Shown here: positions 1 to 15,000 of the stretch, piece after piece | Layout of the letters: each line of letters starts with the position of its first letter | Position numbering within the stretch: position 1 is the first letter of the stretch | Assembly (NCBI GenBank): GCA_013396635.1 | Contig: WBMW01000796.1 | Span: 124,001-188,000, forward strand | Direction: 5' to 3' | DNA length: 64,000 nucleotides | Source: Penelope pileata | Lineage: Eukaryota > Chordata > Aves > Galliformes > Cracidae | Notes under the pieces: generated by a model | What the model was told of the DNA's origin: nothing | What the model saw: the letters and a program-made list of their open reading frames with translations, nothing else | Databases searched by the model: none | Program-made: the position numbers and the translations under genes

Positions 1-73
1 ATGGGAAAAAGTAGTTCAGCGCTTAGTTGAAAGGGGAAGAGCTTTGGATGATGCAAGGAAACGAGCAAAACAG
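1..73 (+). CDS. MACF1: MACF1 exon 1 (partial), spectrin repeat
   Basis: Residues 1-24 of the visible protein, starting [17 protein letters not shown]. The 5' end is cut by the window, so position 1 is the last base of the preceding codon. The exon ends in CAG followed by GTAATT, phase 0. The WxxV and charged heptad pattern is that of a spectrin-repeat helix. A 1.67 kb intron follows. Confidence 0.93.
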
Positions 74-3000
74 GTAATTGGACAACAGCTGTTATACAAC
101 TCTTTGAACTTAGCTGAAATTACATCCAGACTCTTGAAGTATCTGGTGCTTTAAAGCACGTTCAAGTAAGCCTGGGTTAGTGTAACAGACTCTGTTGAGT
201 TAGTGGGGCAATTTCTGTGATTCAATCACAGAGCACTTCATTTGGAAGGTGAAAGCTTCGTTTTCAATGCAGGCAGTAACTTCTGTCTGCAGTACCGGAT
301 GGTCTGAAAGAAAAAAGTTACAGAGTGCTTTCCAGATGTACATTAGTGCCATCTGTCCTCAAAAAGAAGTTACCCAATCAAGCCCTTTTATTTTAAAGAA
401 TGCGATGAATCCCTTTTACTAATCTGTGAGAGAATTGCTTAGTATTTTCTTCTTGGGTTTATACTGTGCCCTTCTTAATAATCATTAGTTCCTCAGTTTC
501 TTATGGTAGTTACTATATCCTTATCTTCTCTGTGGTAAGATCTCTCTTTTTATTTTCTTAAAAACTCAGATTTTTACAGACCTTTCCTCACTAGGTAGCA
601 TTCATTTTTTTCATGAGATACATATTCCCCTCACTGAGCAACGTAAATGATAAGATACAAAATGTATGAGATCAATAGGAAGTTCTAGCTTTTTTATTTC
701 AAGTGGAGCTTTGGTCATGTTCACAACCAAACTGCATTATCATGCTCTCTGTTCCTGCCACTAGTCTCATAGAATAAGAACTTTTCTGAGCAATAATTAG
801 GCCATAAACCGATCAAATATTATTTATTTCCCAGCAGTTTCTTTTGTTCATACACACACATGGAAGTTCTGCAGTGACATGGACAGCAGAGAGGATTTCA
901 TCCCTGCATCCATTTAAAGAGCTGAACACGATGAGTTCTGTTCATTTAGGATGACAGCTATCTGTGCGGAGCAGGGAAGGAGTACTGAAGGATACTGACG
1001 TCAAGGCCCGATCCACTGCCCTGAAAAACAGTCCAAGAGACTTAACAGTTTTCTGAACCAAGTTCCCTGTACTTTCATGTGTAGGCAGCCCAGGCAAGAA
1101 GAATTTACAAAAGAGACACGGAGGGAGAAATGACAAGCTAAAAACAATTCAGTCCCATAGGGCTGCCACTTTGTGAAAGCTGGTTGAATCTTTAGTCTTT
1201 CCCTGCTTCCTTTCCTGAAGCACTGTTGTTGTTGGGAAAGGAAGGAAGATCAAGAATCTGTTCCATGCCCACCAGGATAGCATTTGATACAATGAGAGCA
1301 TTTTTGAACATCTCAGGAAAAATCTTGGGCAGTCACCCATACGGTTTTCTGCACTGATTTATAGCTGTTGTCCCATTCAGGCGATAGCTAAGCCCCATTC
1401 TTTCAGTATTTTATTTTTACTATTAAAAATGTAGGAATCTAAATGATGAACGCATCAACAGAAGTTACCAGTATGTCTCTGAAAGATGCATAGTAGGCAT
1501 ACAGATCATGCACATAACAGGTTGCTAGTTCACCTGGGAGAAAGGAGGCTAGTGGCTAAACTGAGTCCACAGGCTGGTTGGACCAGTCTCTGAGAGGCCA
1601 GGGAGAAAAATCAAACGGAGCCTTTCCCAAGTATGCAGAGTACTTGTTTGACCTGTAGAGAACAGGTAAGGGCTTAATGTTCGTGGACTATTTTTAGCAC
1701 CACTGTGTTTTTAAATCTGTGCAAATCTCACTTTCCTGCAGTTCCATGAAGCCTGGCACAAACTTATGGAGTGGCTGGAAGAATCTGAGAAATCTTTGGA
1801 CTCAGATCTTGAAATAGCAAATGACCCTGACAAAATAAAGATGCAGCTTGCTCAGCATAAGGTGAGTCATGGCTGATGAAATGCATGGTGATGTACATAA
1901 GTCTTATCAGCCTTGTACTGTTCACAATCAGCAAAGGAGGTAGTCTTCTGGCCTCACTACAATGAAATGATTGTTAGCATTAAGTTAAATGATAGTGTGT
2001 TACAGGTGGGGAGTCAAAAAAAGCTCTTCAAAGAACCTGATCTGTGGGGGAATGATTAATTATGAGTAGGAAAGACATAATAATACAGCACCATGGAAAC
2101 TTAAATAATAATAGTAGTAATAATAATAATACTCTATCAGGAAAGGAATCTCTGAGGAGGTTTTACTTACAGGCGTTTTTTCAGTCCTCACAACACAAAT
2201 TTACCATCCAGTTACTTTGAGATTTTCCTTTTAATGCTACAGGATGACCTCAAAAATGAAAAATAATCTTATTTTTTGACTGGCAGTTCCTTTTTAAGTC
2301 AAGTAGAACTATTAACAAAAGTCTCCAGAGAGTACAGCGATGATGTTAGTAGAAAAAGTTGTTTCTCTGTATAGGATTCAAAATTCCAGCAGCACCTTTC
2401 CACAAACCCAGCTACTACAGGGGAAAATGTAAAAATGTCTGCTACTGATGTGACTTTTTAAATAAATAAAGTTGATGTAAAGGGGACGGGAGCTCTACAA
2501 TTACATCAGACGCAGAACAAAATGAAGGACAGAGGAAATCAGCTTCATTTTTACTTTTGTAAACAGCCTTGGATAATACGTTAGTAAGGATAGTGTGGGC
2601 GACTGGTTGGATCTTCAGAGACAGACTGCGTCTCAAGATTTATCTTGGAGCAGTTTCATCAGAGACAAAGTGTCGGAAGATCATTTGTTTTCCTGGATTT
2701 TGGCATATATTTACTTCTACTTTTCACGTTGACTTTAGCGTTCTACATTTTAGTGCTATTATTTCATTCTGCACAATATACCCTAAGTTTTGCATCTCAT
2801 CTCTTTCCCTCTGTGTGTTGTTTCTGATCATTGCTTTTACCTCCGACAAGTTTTTGCCCTGTATATTAATGATTGATTACTTCATCAGTCTACTTCATAT
2901 TTTTATGGTTTCTTAACAATAATGTTCTAGTTCAATATAGGAAAGTTGGCTGCTGGTCAAGCAGAAATAGTTTTACCTATGTTTGGTGTTAAAACGTTTA

Positions 3001-6000
3001 GATAAAACGTGCATTACCATTCTGTTACGCTAACTCTGCAATGTTAGTTTGTTCTGGGATCGTTGTTGTTGCCAGAACTTGAAGTCAACTCTGAGGACTT
3101 AGAGAAGGCTCTTTCCATTAAGATAATATTACTTGTATTCTCTGATATCAATCTTTTAATTTTTCCACTTCTTTTTTTTCTTCTTTATAAAAAGTTCAAA
3201 CTCCTCATGACTACTGTCAATACATTGTGACTTAGCTTTGAGGTCCTTTGAGGTCCTGTGGTTTGGCAAGTCACCCTTTTTATTCTCCTCCTCTCTCCTG
3301 GAGGTTTAAACTTCATATCCTACTTGTTCTTTATATCTACAGCAGCACATTTTATGAGCTCAAACTTCCTCACACAGGTTGGCAGATTCACCAGTTCCCT
3401 CGGTGACAGATTTTCTCCAGCTCCTTTATATATTAAATACCTGCAGAGCATAGCTACTTAATTTGCTTGATTCTCCTTTAACAAGGAATGGGCTGGAATG
3501 TGACATGGGGACATTAGGACTGAAAATGGTGATTTGGAGGAAAAAGATAAATATGTATGAGAGAGAGAGTTTAGTGAACTTTGTGACTTTAAACTTCAAA
3601 CAACCCCCCCAAGAAATCAACTCAATTGTTTTTTAATGAGCTGTCAAACCTCCCAACACTGCAATGTCCTTCCTCGTATTTTGCGTCTTTTCCTTCCACT
3701 CCCACATATACCCCTTTTGTCTTTGTCTTTTCTGTCCAGCCTTGAAGGTTTCCTTGCTCCATTTAGTTAGCGATTTTACTATCTGAACTGTGTGCTGTGT
3801 GTGTGCTGTAAGCAATAATTTGGACTCGCTCCTTGCCAGTTGTTACTGCCAAAAAGAAAAAAAGAAAAAAAAAGGGCCCTGAAAGAGAAAAGCCAAGATA
3901 ATATGTTTTCTCTCTCACTTATATCTAGTGCATTGCCAGGGACTTTTGGGGGATTATTCATAGTCTGTTTATCACGATTTTTTTTCTTATTTTTAGAAGT
4001 CAGGAGTGGAAAAACCCTTAGTAGGTCACCCAATCCCTTTCTGTGCTAATGCTGAATGTTTCTTACAGTACATTTATGTGACCCTAAGTAATTTTATCTG
4101 TGTGCTCCTGTCTTCGTTAGAAGGAAGGTAAATAATTAATTATTGGGATTTCATTCATATTACTTATCTGCTTTTGGCAGCTGAAATGTCGTAAACCAAA
4201 ATCTACACTCGGTTATGCCTCTGAAATCAAATGAAAGTAGATTTAGTATAGTGTGTGCAGTCTCTCAAAGAACGAATTGACTGCAACCCTTTGATCACTT
4301 TTAAGTCTGTTTTAATGTATGGTCGTCCTCTGACAGCAATTTCATTGTGTTTCTGTGTGCAAATCGAGAAACATCATGCATGTAGCTTTCAGTAGTTAAT
4401 AAACCTGATCAAGTTACCAGAGGACTATCACATGAGTTATTTGTGTTAAAGGAACTTTCATTTTGGAAAGGATTTTTATTTTTATTGTAGTTCTAGGTTG
4501 ACAGCGGCGTTTGTATTCCTGCTTAAAACATGATTCCTTGTTTTATGTGAGGAAAATGAAAGAACAATAGGGAGACACTGAGTTACGATACAAATGCTAC
4601 ATTTTCCTGCCTAATTCTGATCCTCAGCTCTCTCTGGGTCCTGAAATAACCACAAAACTAGGACAGTACAATGCAAAATGGCAAGCAAAATTTGAATGAG
4701 GAACCTTGAATCACCTTAGGTAAAGTTAGCATACCATCCCTATGGCACAACCCAGTGCCTACCTCCTTCTACTTCACGCGCACCTCTACTCCACCTGAGC
4801 TTTCCCTGACATGGATTCACATCTAAAAATAGTTAAGGACTCTGTGAACACATGGGAAAGTTGGTGAAAGAGCCATGAGCTACCATGGCACAGGCTGGTG
4901 CAGAGCAGCTGGGAACAGCTTGCAAGTTGGAGATGGGAAGTCATGCATGTCCTGGCTGTGGCCATGTAGAATCTTCTCAGTCTTTATGTGCCCTGAGGAA
5001 TTTAACTGGTAATTGTTTCTATGCTGGATTTTATGATATTAAACATTGTTCTGAGAAACAGCTGAAAATCCATTTCAGCAAACTCTGAGCAAAAACTTCT
5101 TGCCTGATGTTTTCTGGTGTCTTTTTGCTAACAAAATATTCGGTTCTGTATATATGAGGTTCTTAAAGCAATGCTTGTATTTATTTATTTATGTTACTGG
5201 TTTTCTACTAGCAGTTCATGAAGGTATGAAATAAAGCACCTTAAACATTACTGCCAGACAAAGGCTGCCGTGCAGGACTGATTTTATCCTTTGGCAGTGT
5301 TCATTTATTTAAATATTTGCCCTGTTATTCTGTTAAATTCTCTGCTCTGTCAGGTGAACTCTGTTTCTGTGTGTTCCGTTGTGCCTGTGCAAAGCTTCCA
5401 GAAGCTCTTTGCAGAGAGCTGTCAGAGCGAGTAGGCAGATGAAGCTGCTGTGTCATCTTCATCTTCCAGAGCTCCTGGACCACAGAAATGGGTTTGCTAC
5501 CGTGACTTCCAACCCAAACTGTGTTTGTTGGGATGTCATCTGGAGGCTTCTTGTCCCTAAATCTGTACGCTTTTGGCATGCAATTCTTGCCTGTAGTAGC
5601 AGGCTTCAGTCTTAGGAGGGTTATCAGGCTTCCTCCTTAGGAGGAGCTTAGGAGGCTCATGGATGGGAATCCTCCATTTTGACTTTACTGAGCTAAAGAA
5701 GAGTGACATTTGTGCCCCCTCTGGGGTGCTCTGTACTAATTTGAAATCTTGGAATGTATAAATGTAGTGTGAAGAGTGCTCAGTTTCATGGTTCCCAAAC
5801 TAGTAGTCCTTTCACATTCTTCTGTCTCCGGGGCAGCCTCTTGCAGAAATGTAGGTTATAGGAACTATGGTAGGACAGGAATCACCACTCACTGAGGGAA
5901 GAATTTCCTGGTTGTTCCTGTAGAAGTAGAGCTGCTTCTATTCCTGAGAGGGGTAAAAGGCACGGCCTCTGTTAATGCCAAGCTCTATATAATTTCAGCT

Positions 6001-9000
6001 GCACTGTGGCACTAGCAAACTAAAAATTTTCTAGTAAGTTAACATTTTCTTGCGGCAACATTTAGTATTTACATTGCGATGATTTGGCAAAGATAATTAA
6101 CTGTGGCCTGTAAACAGTTGATGCTAAATAGGTGTTTTGTTTTTCTTCCATGTTCATAGGAATTCCAGAAATCTCTTGGTGCCAAACATTCTGTGTATGA
6201 TACCACAAACAGGACTGGACGCTCCTTGAAAGAGAAGACCACTTTGGCTGATGACAATTTGAAACTTGATGACATGCTGAGTGAGCTGAGGGATAAATGG
6301 GACACAATTTGTGGAAAATCAGTAGAAAGGTAAATGAATACCAGTCTTAAATTATCCAGCAGATAAGAATAAGGCTTATGAGAGTTCTTCTGGCTTCTGT
6401 TTTGGCTGCTGTTGTGCAAAAGTAAAACCAGACTAGCCAGACTTTGGCTAGCTTGTTTCATAATGAACACTGGTTGGGAGGGGCAGAGGAGCAACTCTCA
6501 GCTGTTTGGGGAGCCTGCTTTGTGCACCCAGACTGGATAAAGCCCTATTGACTTGACTGGTAAACTCACACCTGAGTGGTGTCTCCCATGTCTCCTCCAG
6601 GAGCCAGTGTGTCTGAGAGCAGCAGACACCGCACACCCGCACCACATCCTTATCTCTAAATTGGAGAAATAGGGATTTGGAGGCTGGACTATTTGGTGGA
6701 TAAAGGGTTGGTTGGAAAGTCACAGCCAGAGGGCTGTGGTCGATGGCTTTATGTCCAGGTGGAGGCTGGTGATGAGTGGTGTGTCCCTAAGGGGTCCATC
6801 TTGGGATCAGTGCTCTTCAACATCTTTATCAGTGACATAGACAGTGGGATTGAGCGTACACTTAGTAAGTTTGCTGATAGCACCAAGCTTGTGGTGCAGT
6901 TGACACAATAGAAGGAAGGGAGAAGGACCTGGACAGACTTGAAAAACGGGCCCACGTAAACCCAATGAGGTTCAACAAGTCCAAGTGCAAGGTGTTGCAC
7001 TTGGGTCAGGATAGTCCCAGATATGTATACAAACTGGGAGAACTTCTTGAGAGCAGCCCTGCTGAGAAGGACTTGGAGTTCCTGGTGGACAAAAAGCTCA
7101 GTGTGAGCCAGCAGTGTGCGCTTGCAGCCTGGAAGGCCAACAGTATCCTGGGCTGTGTTGAAAGAGAGGTGGGCACCAGGGAGAGGGAGGTGACTGTCCC
7201 CCCACTTTGCTCTGCTCTTGCGAGGCCCAATCTGGAGTACTGCGTCCAGGTCTGGGGCCCCCAGCACAAGAAGAATGTGGGGCTGTTGGAGCGAGTCCAG
7301 AGGAGGGCCGCAAAGATGATCTGAGAGCTGGAGCACCTCTCCTGTGAGGACAGGCTGAGGGGACCAGGGCTTGGTCAGCGTGGAGAAGAGAAGGCTGGGG
7401 GGAGACCTCATTGCAGCCTTCCAGTACTTGAAAGGAGCTTCTAAGCAGGAGGGAAGTCTCCCTCCTTTTTACACAGGTAGATAGTGATAGGACAAGGGGG
7501 AATGGTTCTAAACCCCTCTTTTAGAGGGCAAATTTAGGTTAGATGTGAGGAAGAAATTCTTTACTCGGAGGATGATGAGGCACTGGCGCAGGTTGCCCAG
7601 AGAAGCTGTGGATGCCCCATCCCTGGAGGCGTTCAAGGCCAGGTTGAATGAGGCACTGAACAGCCTGATCTGGTGGGTAGCAACCCTGCCCATGACAGGG
7701 GGGTTGGAACTGGATGATCCTTGAGATCCCTTCCAACCTAAGCCATTCTGTGATAGGGAAGCAATGAGAAGGTTGCCTGTTTCAGAGACAGGAAAACATA
7801 TGCACTGTTTGTGACAGACTGTTCAGAGGTCGGAGGAGGATTGTGTTTTCCCACAACACTGATTTAAAGTTCTTGGTTTTTATCATTTGATGCTGAAAAT
7901 GTTTTCTTAAAGTATGTTTCCTTGAAGTGAATGATTTTTAACTAAGTTTATTCTTTTTGCTGTGTTTGTTTCCCACCGCCCCACCCCACCAGGCAAAATA
8001 AACTAGAGGAGGCCCTGTTGTTTTCAGGACAATTTACTGATGCTCTGCAAGCTCTCATTGATTGGTTATACAAAGTTGAACCTCAGCTAGCAGAAGATCA
8101 GCCAGTGCATGGAGACATTGACTTAGTGATGAACCTGATTGACAATCACAAGGTAATTCCAAAACCACTCATCTTTTTTAATTACTAGACTGCTCATAAA
8201 TGTGGCATTTTAATGCTATCATTATTTGGCTATTCTGTAATTTTAGAAGCATGGAATATTTTTATAACATAAACATGTCATTGACAATGGAAAATGCTAT
8301 AAAACAGACATAGAAGAAAAAAACCTGTTAATAACTCATTGGCACCAATTAGCTGCCAGATATTCAATTTAATGCTGCTATCTTGTGTCAAAAATGACAT
8401 AAATTTGCATTTATGAACATGTGTGTATGGGAAGAGGTGTCAAAAATGATTTTACTGGAAATCTTTTGTGGAAGAAAAGACAGGATTTTATTCAGTACAT
8501 CTGCTAACCAAATGTCCAGTGCAATTGCTGTGACTGCAGCAGCCTTTATGAAAAAGACAGCATTGAACATTTCAAACCTGCAGAATGGTTGTAAGTCGAT
8601 GGAGAAGAGCAGTTGCAGTGCTTAAGTCATATATGGAAGTGCACGACTAGACTAAGGCCCAGGAAACCTACATTGGCTGCGGTATTTTGTCAGTGAAGTG
8701 TTTTTGGAGATGGGAGCAAGTTAGGGGATCTAGGACTGTGCCTCTGAGCGGCAGTTCTGCTGTTCCAGTTCATTATGTCAGAAGAAACAGCTGTTGAAGT
8801 TACTGGTACTGCAAAGTCTACACACAGAGCCCTGTTCTTCCACCAGTGACTTCCAGTATCCAAAGACTGTTTAGTGAGAAGATTTTGTCCCTCTTGGAAA
8901 ATGTATTTGGAAACACAAATGATCTACAAAAATTAGCCTGAAAAATGCTGAAATTGCTTCTGAAGGCCCAGTGTATATCACAGCTATGCCCTAGTCAGTG

Positions 9001-12000
9001 GCATGATAGATTGCAGTTACCAGATTTTAAGTGGTTTCCTTGTATGAATAGAGCTTGTTCCTCTCATGAATGTAAATGTACTCTCACATAAATATATAAA
9101 CTCACATAAGCTACAGCCAGACCCCCAGGTGAGTTTTTAGTTCTGTTTTTATGATTTTTAAACCTTCTCCTTGGTTGTTAGCGTTTTACCTGATCTTCTC
9201 ATGCTGTGGGAGTCCAGAATGTTCCTGAGTGTGTCAGATAATTGCTTTGGTAAGGGATTTAAAGCCAGCATGGTGAGGGAGCTAGATTTCCTATGCATTG
9301 GGATGGGGTGTTCTCAGGATCTGTCTGACATTTTCCTACTGCATTCCAGTCATGTTAGGATAGAGTGTAAATATCTTTGTATGAAGTCCAATGAGTGGAA
9401 CTTGTGTGTTTTGCATCACATGCAGTTATCCTGGACTGATGTAAATTCATATTTTGATTTCCTCTTATTAACAGGAATTTTTTTGTTACTCTTTGTATTG
9501 TTATGCCTTAATGAATTAAACATTTCAAATTGTTTGGTGGTGCCTAGGTTTTCCAGAAGGAGCTGGGAAAAAGAACGAGCAGTGTCCAGGCTCTGAAGCG
9601 CTCTGCCAGAGAGCTTATAGAGGGCAGTCGTGATGACTCGTCCTGGGTCAAAGTCCAGATGCAGGAGCTGAGCACTCGCTGGGAGACAGTCTGTGCCCTG
9701 TCAGTATCCAAGCAAACACGACTTGAACAGGCTCTCCGTCAGGTAAAAGAGTGTTACAAGGCCACGTGTACTAGATGAGAAACAGGAAATGCCATATAGT
9801 CTAGCTGGCAAACATTTAATTTCATTTTCACTTCATCTCATTCAATTTCATTTAATTTCATTTGAAAACATTTGTTTTCTTGCTCATGCAGTTCACCTTG
9901 TCTTTGTCTCTTTGCCACAGTATATTAATAATACCTCTTAACATTTATTTTTATTATTTTTAGTCTATACCACAAATACAAATCAAATGTTTCAAAAACA
10001 TTGCCATCTAAGGAAATGACTGAAATCACAGACAAATGTGAAGGATGGTTAGGAACTATATCCCCATCTCAGGAAGCTGGAGATTGCAGTCGTATTTAGG
10101 TCCTTTGTGCCTTATTAGAAAGAAATCTATGTGCTAGAACCTTGTTTACACTGATACAATTACAGAAGAAACTGAGCTGTGATGAGCGTGCTCAGGAACT
10201 ACAGTGGTCTATGCATGTCACTATTGCCTGGTACCAGTCCCAGATTAATAGGCCCATCTGTGCTGGTTGCAAACCTAAGATACAGTGCACAACACTGTGA
10301 AGACATACCAGCTTGGGTTGACGCTAGATCTCCAATCTAGCAATAGCAGTGTATCCATGGTGTACAAAATTCCTGCCCTGCTCTTCCCAGGGTATTGTGT
10401 TCATCCAGCTCTTTGGTATCTCAGTAGAAAAAATTCTGCGCTACCTCAAGCATTGAGTGTGTCTGAATATGGCTGTGCCCAAAGGTGGAAATTTCTGCTT
10501 TTCTCCAATGGTGAAAAGGTCAGTCACCAACAGGCTCTCAGTTAATTTTGCTTAACCAGTGATTTAGGCTATGCAGAAAATAGAGTTCTCATCTCTCCAG
10601 CTGGTCCATGAGAGCACCTCCCGTGTAATTTGTCAGCATAAAGGCATGATGTTCTCAGCTAAGCTGCAAATGCACTATAAATCAGATGGCTAAAAGCATG
10701 AACAGGCTTTTAGGCTTCCTATAATTTTTTGGGAAGCATGAGATATTTTTATGGTTATGAAAATGCAGTACTGTACATCATTGACTTTTTAATGGAAAGT
10801 TAATGTGCCAGTACTGCTGCGTGATTAATGGCTCCAAATCTGGGCTCAGTCTGCTAGTGTAAGCTGCAGTGTGTCTGTCAGGTCCCTTCATCAGTGACCG
10901 TGGCTTTTTGTACTGTAACAGGCAGAGGAATTCCACTCTGTTGTTCATGTCCTTTTGGAGTGGCTGGCAGAGGCCGAGCAGGCTCTTCGTTTCCATGGCG
11001 TTCTCCCAGATGATGAAGAGGCCTTGCGTACACTGATAGACCAGCACAGGGTAAGCAAGAAAGTAAAGAAGGTCCTCTTGTTTCTAATACATCTGTTAGA
11101 AGGTAAAATAAAAGAAATGAGGCAAAGTTGATCTCATGTAATCATATTTGGCATCCAAGGTTTGTTTTTGCAACTGTTTCTGTGTAGAAGTTAGAAGTTT
11201 AAAGGATTTGACAGTTTTGTACCCATACTTCTGTTGGGCTGTTGTTTGAGTCATTGGCTTATTAAGAAAACAGTGGGAATTATTTAGATTTCTGTAAACA
11301 TTTAGAGACAGATTAATATATGCTGGAATATATGCTGCTTGACATTTATAACCCAGGCTGTTGCAATAGCAAAGTTATATGTCTTCTTCGCGCCATTGAG
11401 CTAACCACCATAGATTTTCAAGGTCATTTGTAAATGTCAGGAGGCTGATGTTGTCATCTATTGACCTTCTGTCATGGTGCCACAGCACACATTCATGTAC
11501 TTGAGGTACTACTGAATTATTGCAGTGCCAAAGGTACTGCAGATATTAGATTACAAGTCACCAAACTGATTTTGCAGTAATGAAATGGGGAAATGGCTAG
11601 GTGAAGAGCCTAACTAAAAGAATTAGAGTTCATGTTTTCTGTCTCCAAACAGGAATCTACACACAAGCATGTGTAGACCCGGGCAAAACTCTTCCTCTTA
11701 AGCAGTAATACAAAGAATATAATGTAAAAATAAAATTGCAAATGATGTTACAGAATAAATTATAATAGTAATGGATTTGTTTGGATTTGTTACAACTCAA
11801 AAGAGTTGTAACAGTATTTACTGAGTGAAATTGAGAAAAAGCATCTTGATTAAATTGAGTTTGGGAATAATAGTACACAGAATAATCACTAGAATGACAT
11901 AACCAAGCTTAGCGTTGGATGTGACCACACTATAGTTACAAATTTTTAGAAGATATTCTACCAGCCACATTTTCTCTTTAAAGGCCACATAATAGAAATA

Positions 12001-15000
12001 CAACGATTATCAACCAAAGAAAGATTGTGGCACTGCTTCTTCACCACTCAGTAAGCATGTATGTGCAAAATCTTTCTTGACCGTGCGGTTTCTCCTCTTA
12101 AGCTTCTAATGCCAGCTTTTAAGGAGGAGAAAAAGCAAAGGGAAAACGGAATTCAAAACTAGCATCGTATACTACGTGCATGTATAATAATGCTGTAATA
12201 GTAATCTCAAAAACATACGAGATTGCTGTGATGTTATTTGCACAAATATGAAATGTATCTTCTTTCTATTACTTGATGATTCTTGAGAAATAGTTTTAAT
12301 GCATTTGTTTCCAGCTATGTGATAAAGTCTTCTTCATTAAGATATTTTGTCCAGATGGTCCATCTTTAAGGCCCATTACTTAGGTTTTTTTCTTGAACAC
12401 TGCCAATGATTTAATGAATTCTATTTATCTCAGGCAGTGAGGTTTCCATCACTCAGCATTATCTGCAGGGACTGAAAGGGGTAGTGGGTTAATCCACTGC
12501 ATTAGTTAATAAGAATCATCCCACCTCCTTTCTTGTAAGCGTGTCTATATCACTGGACTGCCACAGAGTTCAATACAATTAGCATCCTTCACCAAGGGAA
12601 AGTTTAATACACTGCAGTCTGTTGCAGATTTGGATTGTGAGATCAAAAGTTGGGCGAAGTAAAAACGTGTGGTTGCTCGTTTCCCTCCTAGCTCTTGGTT
12701 TTTTTGGTAATCTGTCACTACGGCCCACCTCAACTGCTACTATTTTTTCCAAAACCATTTTGAGCTGAAGTACTGTATGAACTGATGGGGTCTTACGAGA
12801 GGACTGAGTCTTAAACTGTCATTAAACTTAAGTTAAAATGAGGTAGTAATGAATCCCTGTATATTCACGGCCTACCTATTCCGGGTTTTAGAACAAGGTA
12901 CAACAGATTTTTTTGTACTTTTGTTTCATAATGCTTTCACATTTAATTTGTTGATGCACAGGATAATGTAATTATCAATTGTAGGATCTGTTCTTACTAT
13001 GTTTTGGAGACTTCGAATTTTCTAAGATCTGACTTGGCTGACATTTAATTTTTGGAATCTAAAATAAACCTTAGTGAAGGACGTGAAGAAGAGTTAAGCT
13101 AAACTTTCAGATACATGGTTCTATTTTGAGGCCCAATTAAATAAAGATCTTAAAATATAAAAACAAAACAATCCCACTAGGCACTGAGAGATGTTGGCAG
13201 TTTCAGTGCCCACAAAGACATGCAGACTCACAGTAGATTTAGACATAAGAAAACAGGCAGACTTGTAAAAGCATTGTAGTAATTCAAAAAAATATGTATA
13301 TATAGAAAAGATGGAAAAAGCTTAGGTTTTTGGTTTTCCCCCCTCATTTCAGTTTTGATCTTGCCACCTTTTCTTCTGCCAGACTCCCTAGGTACATCAG
13401 TGGCTATGAACTTGGATGCTCAAAGCTGTAAGCATCCTTTTGCTTTCATAAGACTTTTCCCACATGGCAGAACCTCTGAAAAGAGCTGGTTAATTAACAG
13501 TCTCTGTCTCTGTTCCCTCTGTCTCTCCCCCTCAGCTGCTGAGTTTTCCTGTTTGTGTTAGTCTAGTATAGCTGCTCCTGAAGTCCTCTATCATCTTGTC
13601 TGAGCATGTAATTATAGTTGGACATTTCCCGCCTCTGTTAGGAGCCTGATAGTTTATTATGAAGAATTACTGTAACGGACAGACAAACTTAAGTCTTCTG
13701 AAATGTTGCCAGTACTGATTCTAACCATTGCATGGCTGGTTTACAACACTGCTAAAATGGTGTGATTTTCTTTCCTTTTTAAGAAGGCATGTGTATTTCA
13801 AGTGTTTGCAGCATGATGGGCTGTATGGGAGTCACAGGCTAGGGTAAAGAATTTAAAGCTTCATTTAGTACTTTATGTGGAACAGTTTTTCTAAACATTT
13901 TAAACTTTTTTCAGACAAACTAAATTTGCCTTTTTTTTTTCTTTTGCTTGTTGGACCCGTTGGACTTTGATTGATCCAGAGGCTTGTGGCATCCTAGATT
14001 ATGCAGAAGTTATTCAGATTTCTCGTTCAACTTTTGCCAACATCTAATTGAAATTGTTACTTCTGATTTAGGAGTTTATGAAGAAACTGGAAGAGAAAAA
14101 GGCAGAACTGAATAAAGCAACGGGTATGGGAGAAGCTATCCTGGCAATCTGCCACCCAGATTCCATCACCACCATCAAGCACTGGATAACAATCATCAGA
14201 GCCAGGTTTGAAGAGGTCAGTATGTCTCAAGCCATCTTCCTTACAACAGTTCATCTTTGACTGGAACATAGCTGACAACTAACATGGTAGTTGTACTGGG
14301 AGGAAATGTTCCAGCTGTTAAAAGCTAAACATTTTAAATACTCTCAGCGATGGATGTGAATACCATGCTTCCCTAGGTTTTGTTTTGAAACTTGTAGGAC
14401 TTTAAGAACTAAAGCAGATGGTCAGCTTCTTTGTTTGTGTGTGTTAAAGGAAATAGTGCCTGACACTTCCCATGTGAGGAAAGCTAATAGTTTCTAGGAA
14501 GAGAAATGTTAAGGTTACAGAAGAGAAAAAATGCAAGGCAAACTTGAAGCATTTTCTAATTGCATTACACAGGATTTGAGTCCAACATATTACTAATCTA
14601 GGAGATTTCCAAATTACTCAAGTGAGTACAAGTAGGTCTCAGAGGATGTACAAACTCTCAGTTGCTAATGTGTTTTTTCGTGTGTATATGAAGTTTAAAG
14701 AAAAACAAATGCTAGTGTTAGCAAAGTATGGCTTTGGGAGTGTCCAGGAGGAAGACAGACCCCAAATCCTGTAAGATTTACCAATTTGTGTGTATGGTGT
14801 GATCAAGTTCTTAGTCTGTTGCCAGAATGTGCTGTTTCCTGCATTTAATAGTACCTAATCCTGAGTGTCTGTGAAAAAATGTGGTTGAACTGGAAGTTCT
14901 AGTTGCCCAGCACAGTTAGTCCTTGGCCACTACATCTTGCACCTTTGAAGCTTTTGTTTTACAGTTAGCAGGACAATTTTAAATACATCTTGAAGTATAT

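Noticed and set aside
2569..2916. 115-codon plus-strand frame in MACF1 intron 2
   Set aside because: Hydrophobic because the region is T-rich; no motif, splice context or family resemblance.
5601..5660. TCCTCCTTAGGAGGA near-palindrome with repeated TTAGGAGG words
   Set aside because: Short and imperfect; no known site or stem-loop function supported.
6749..7411. 220-codon minus-strand open frame
   Set aside because: It is antisense to the CR1 reverse-transcriptase sequence and has no independent support.
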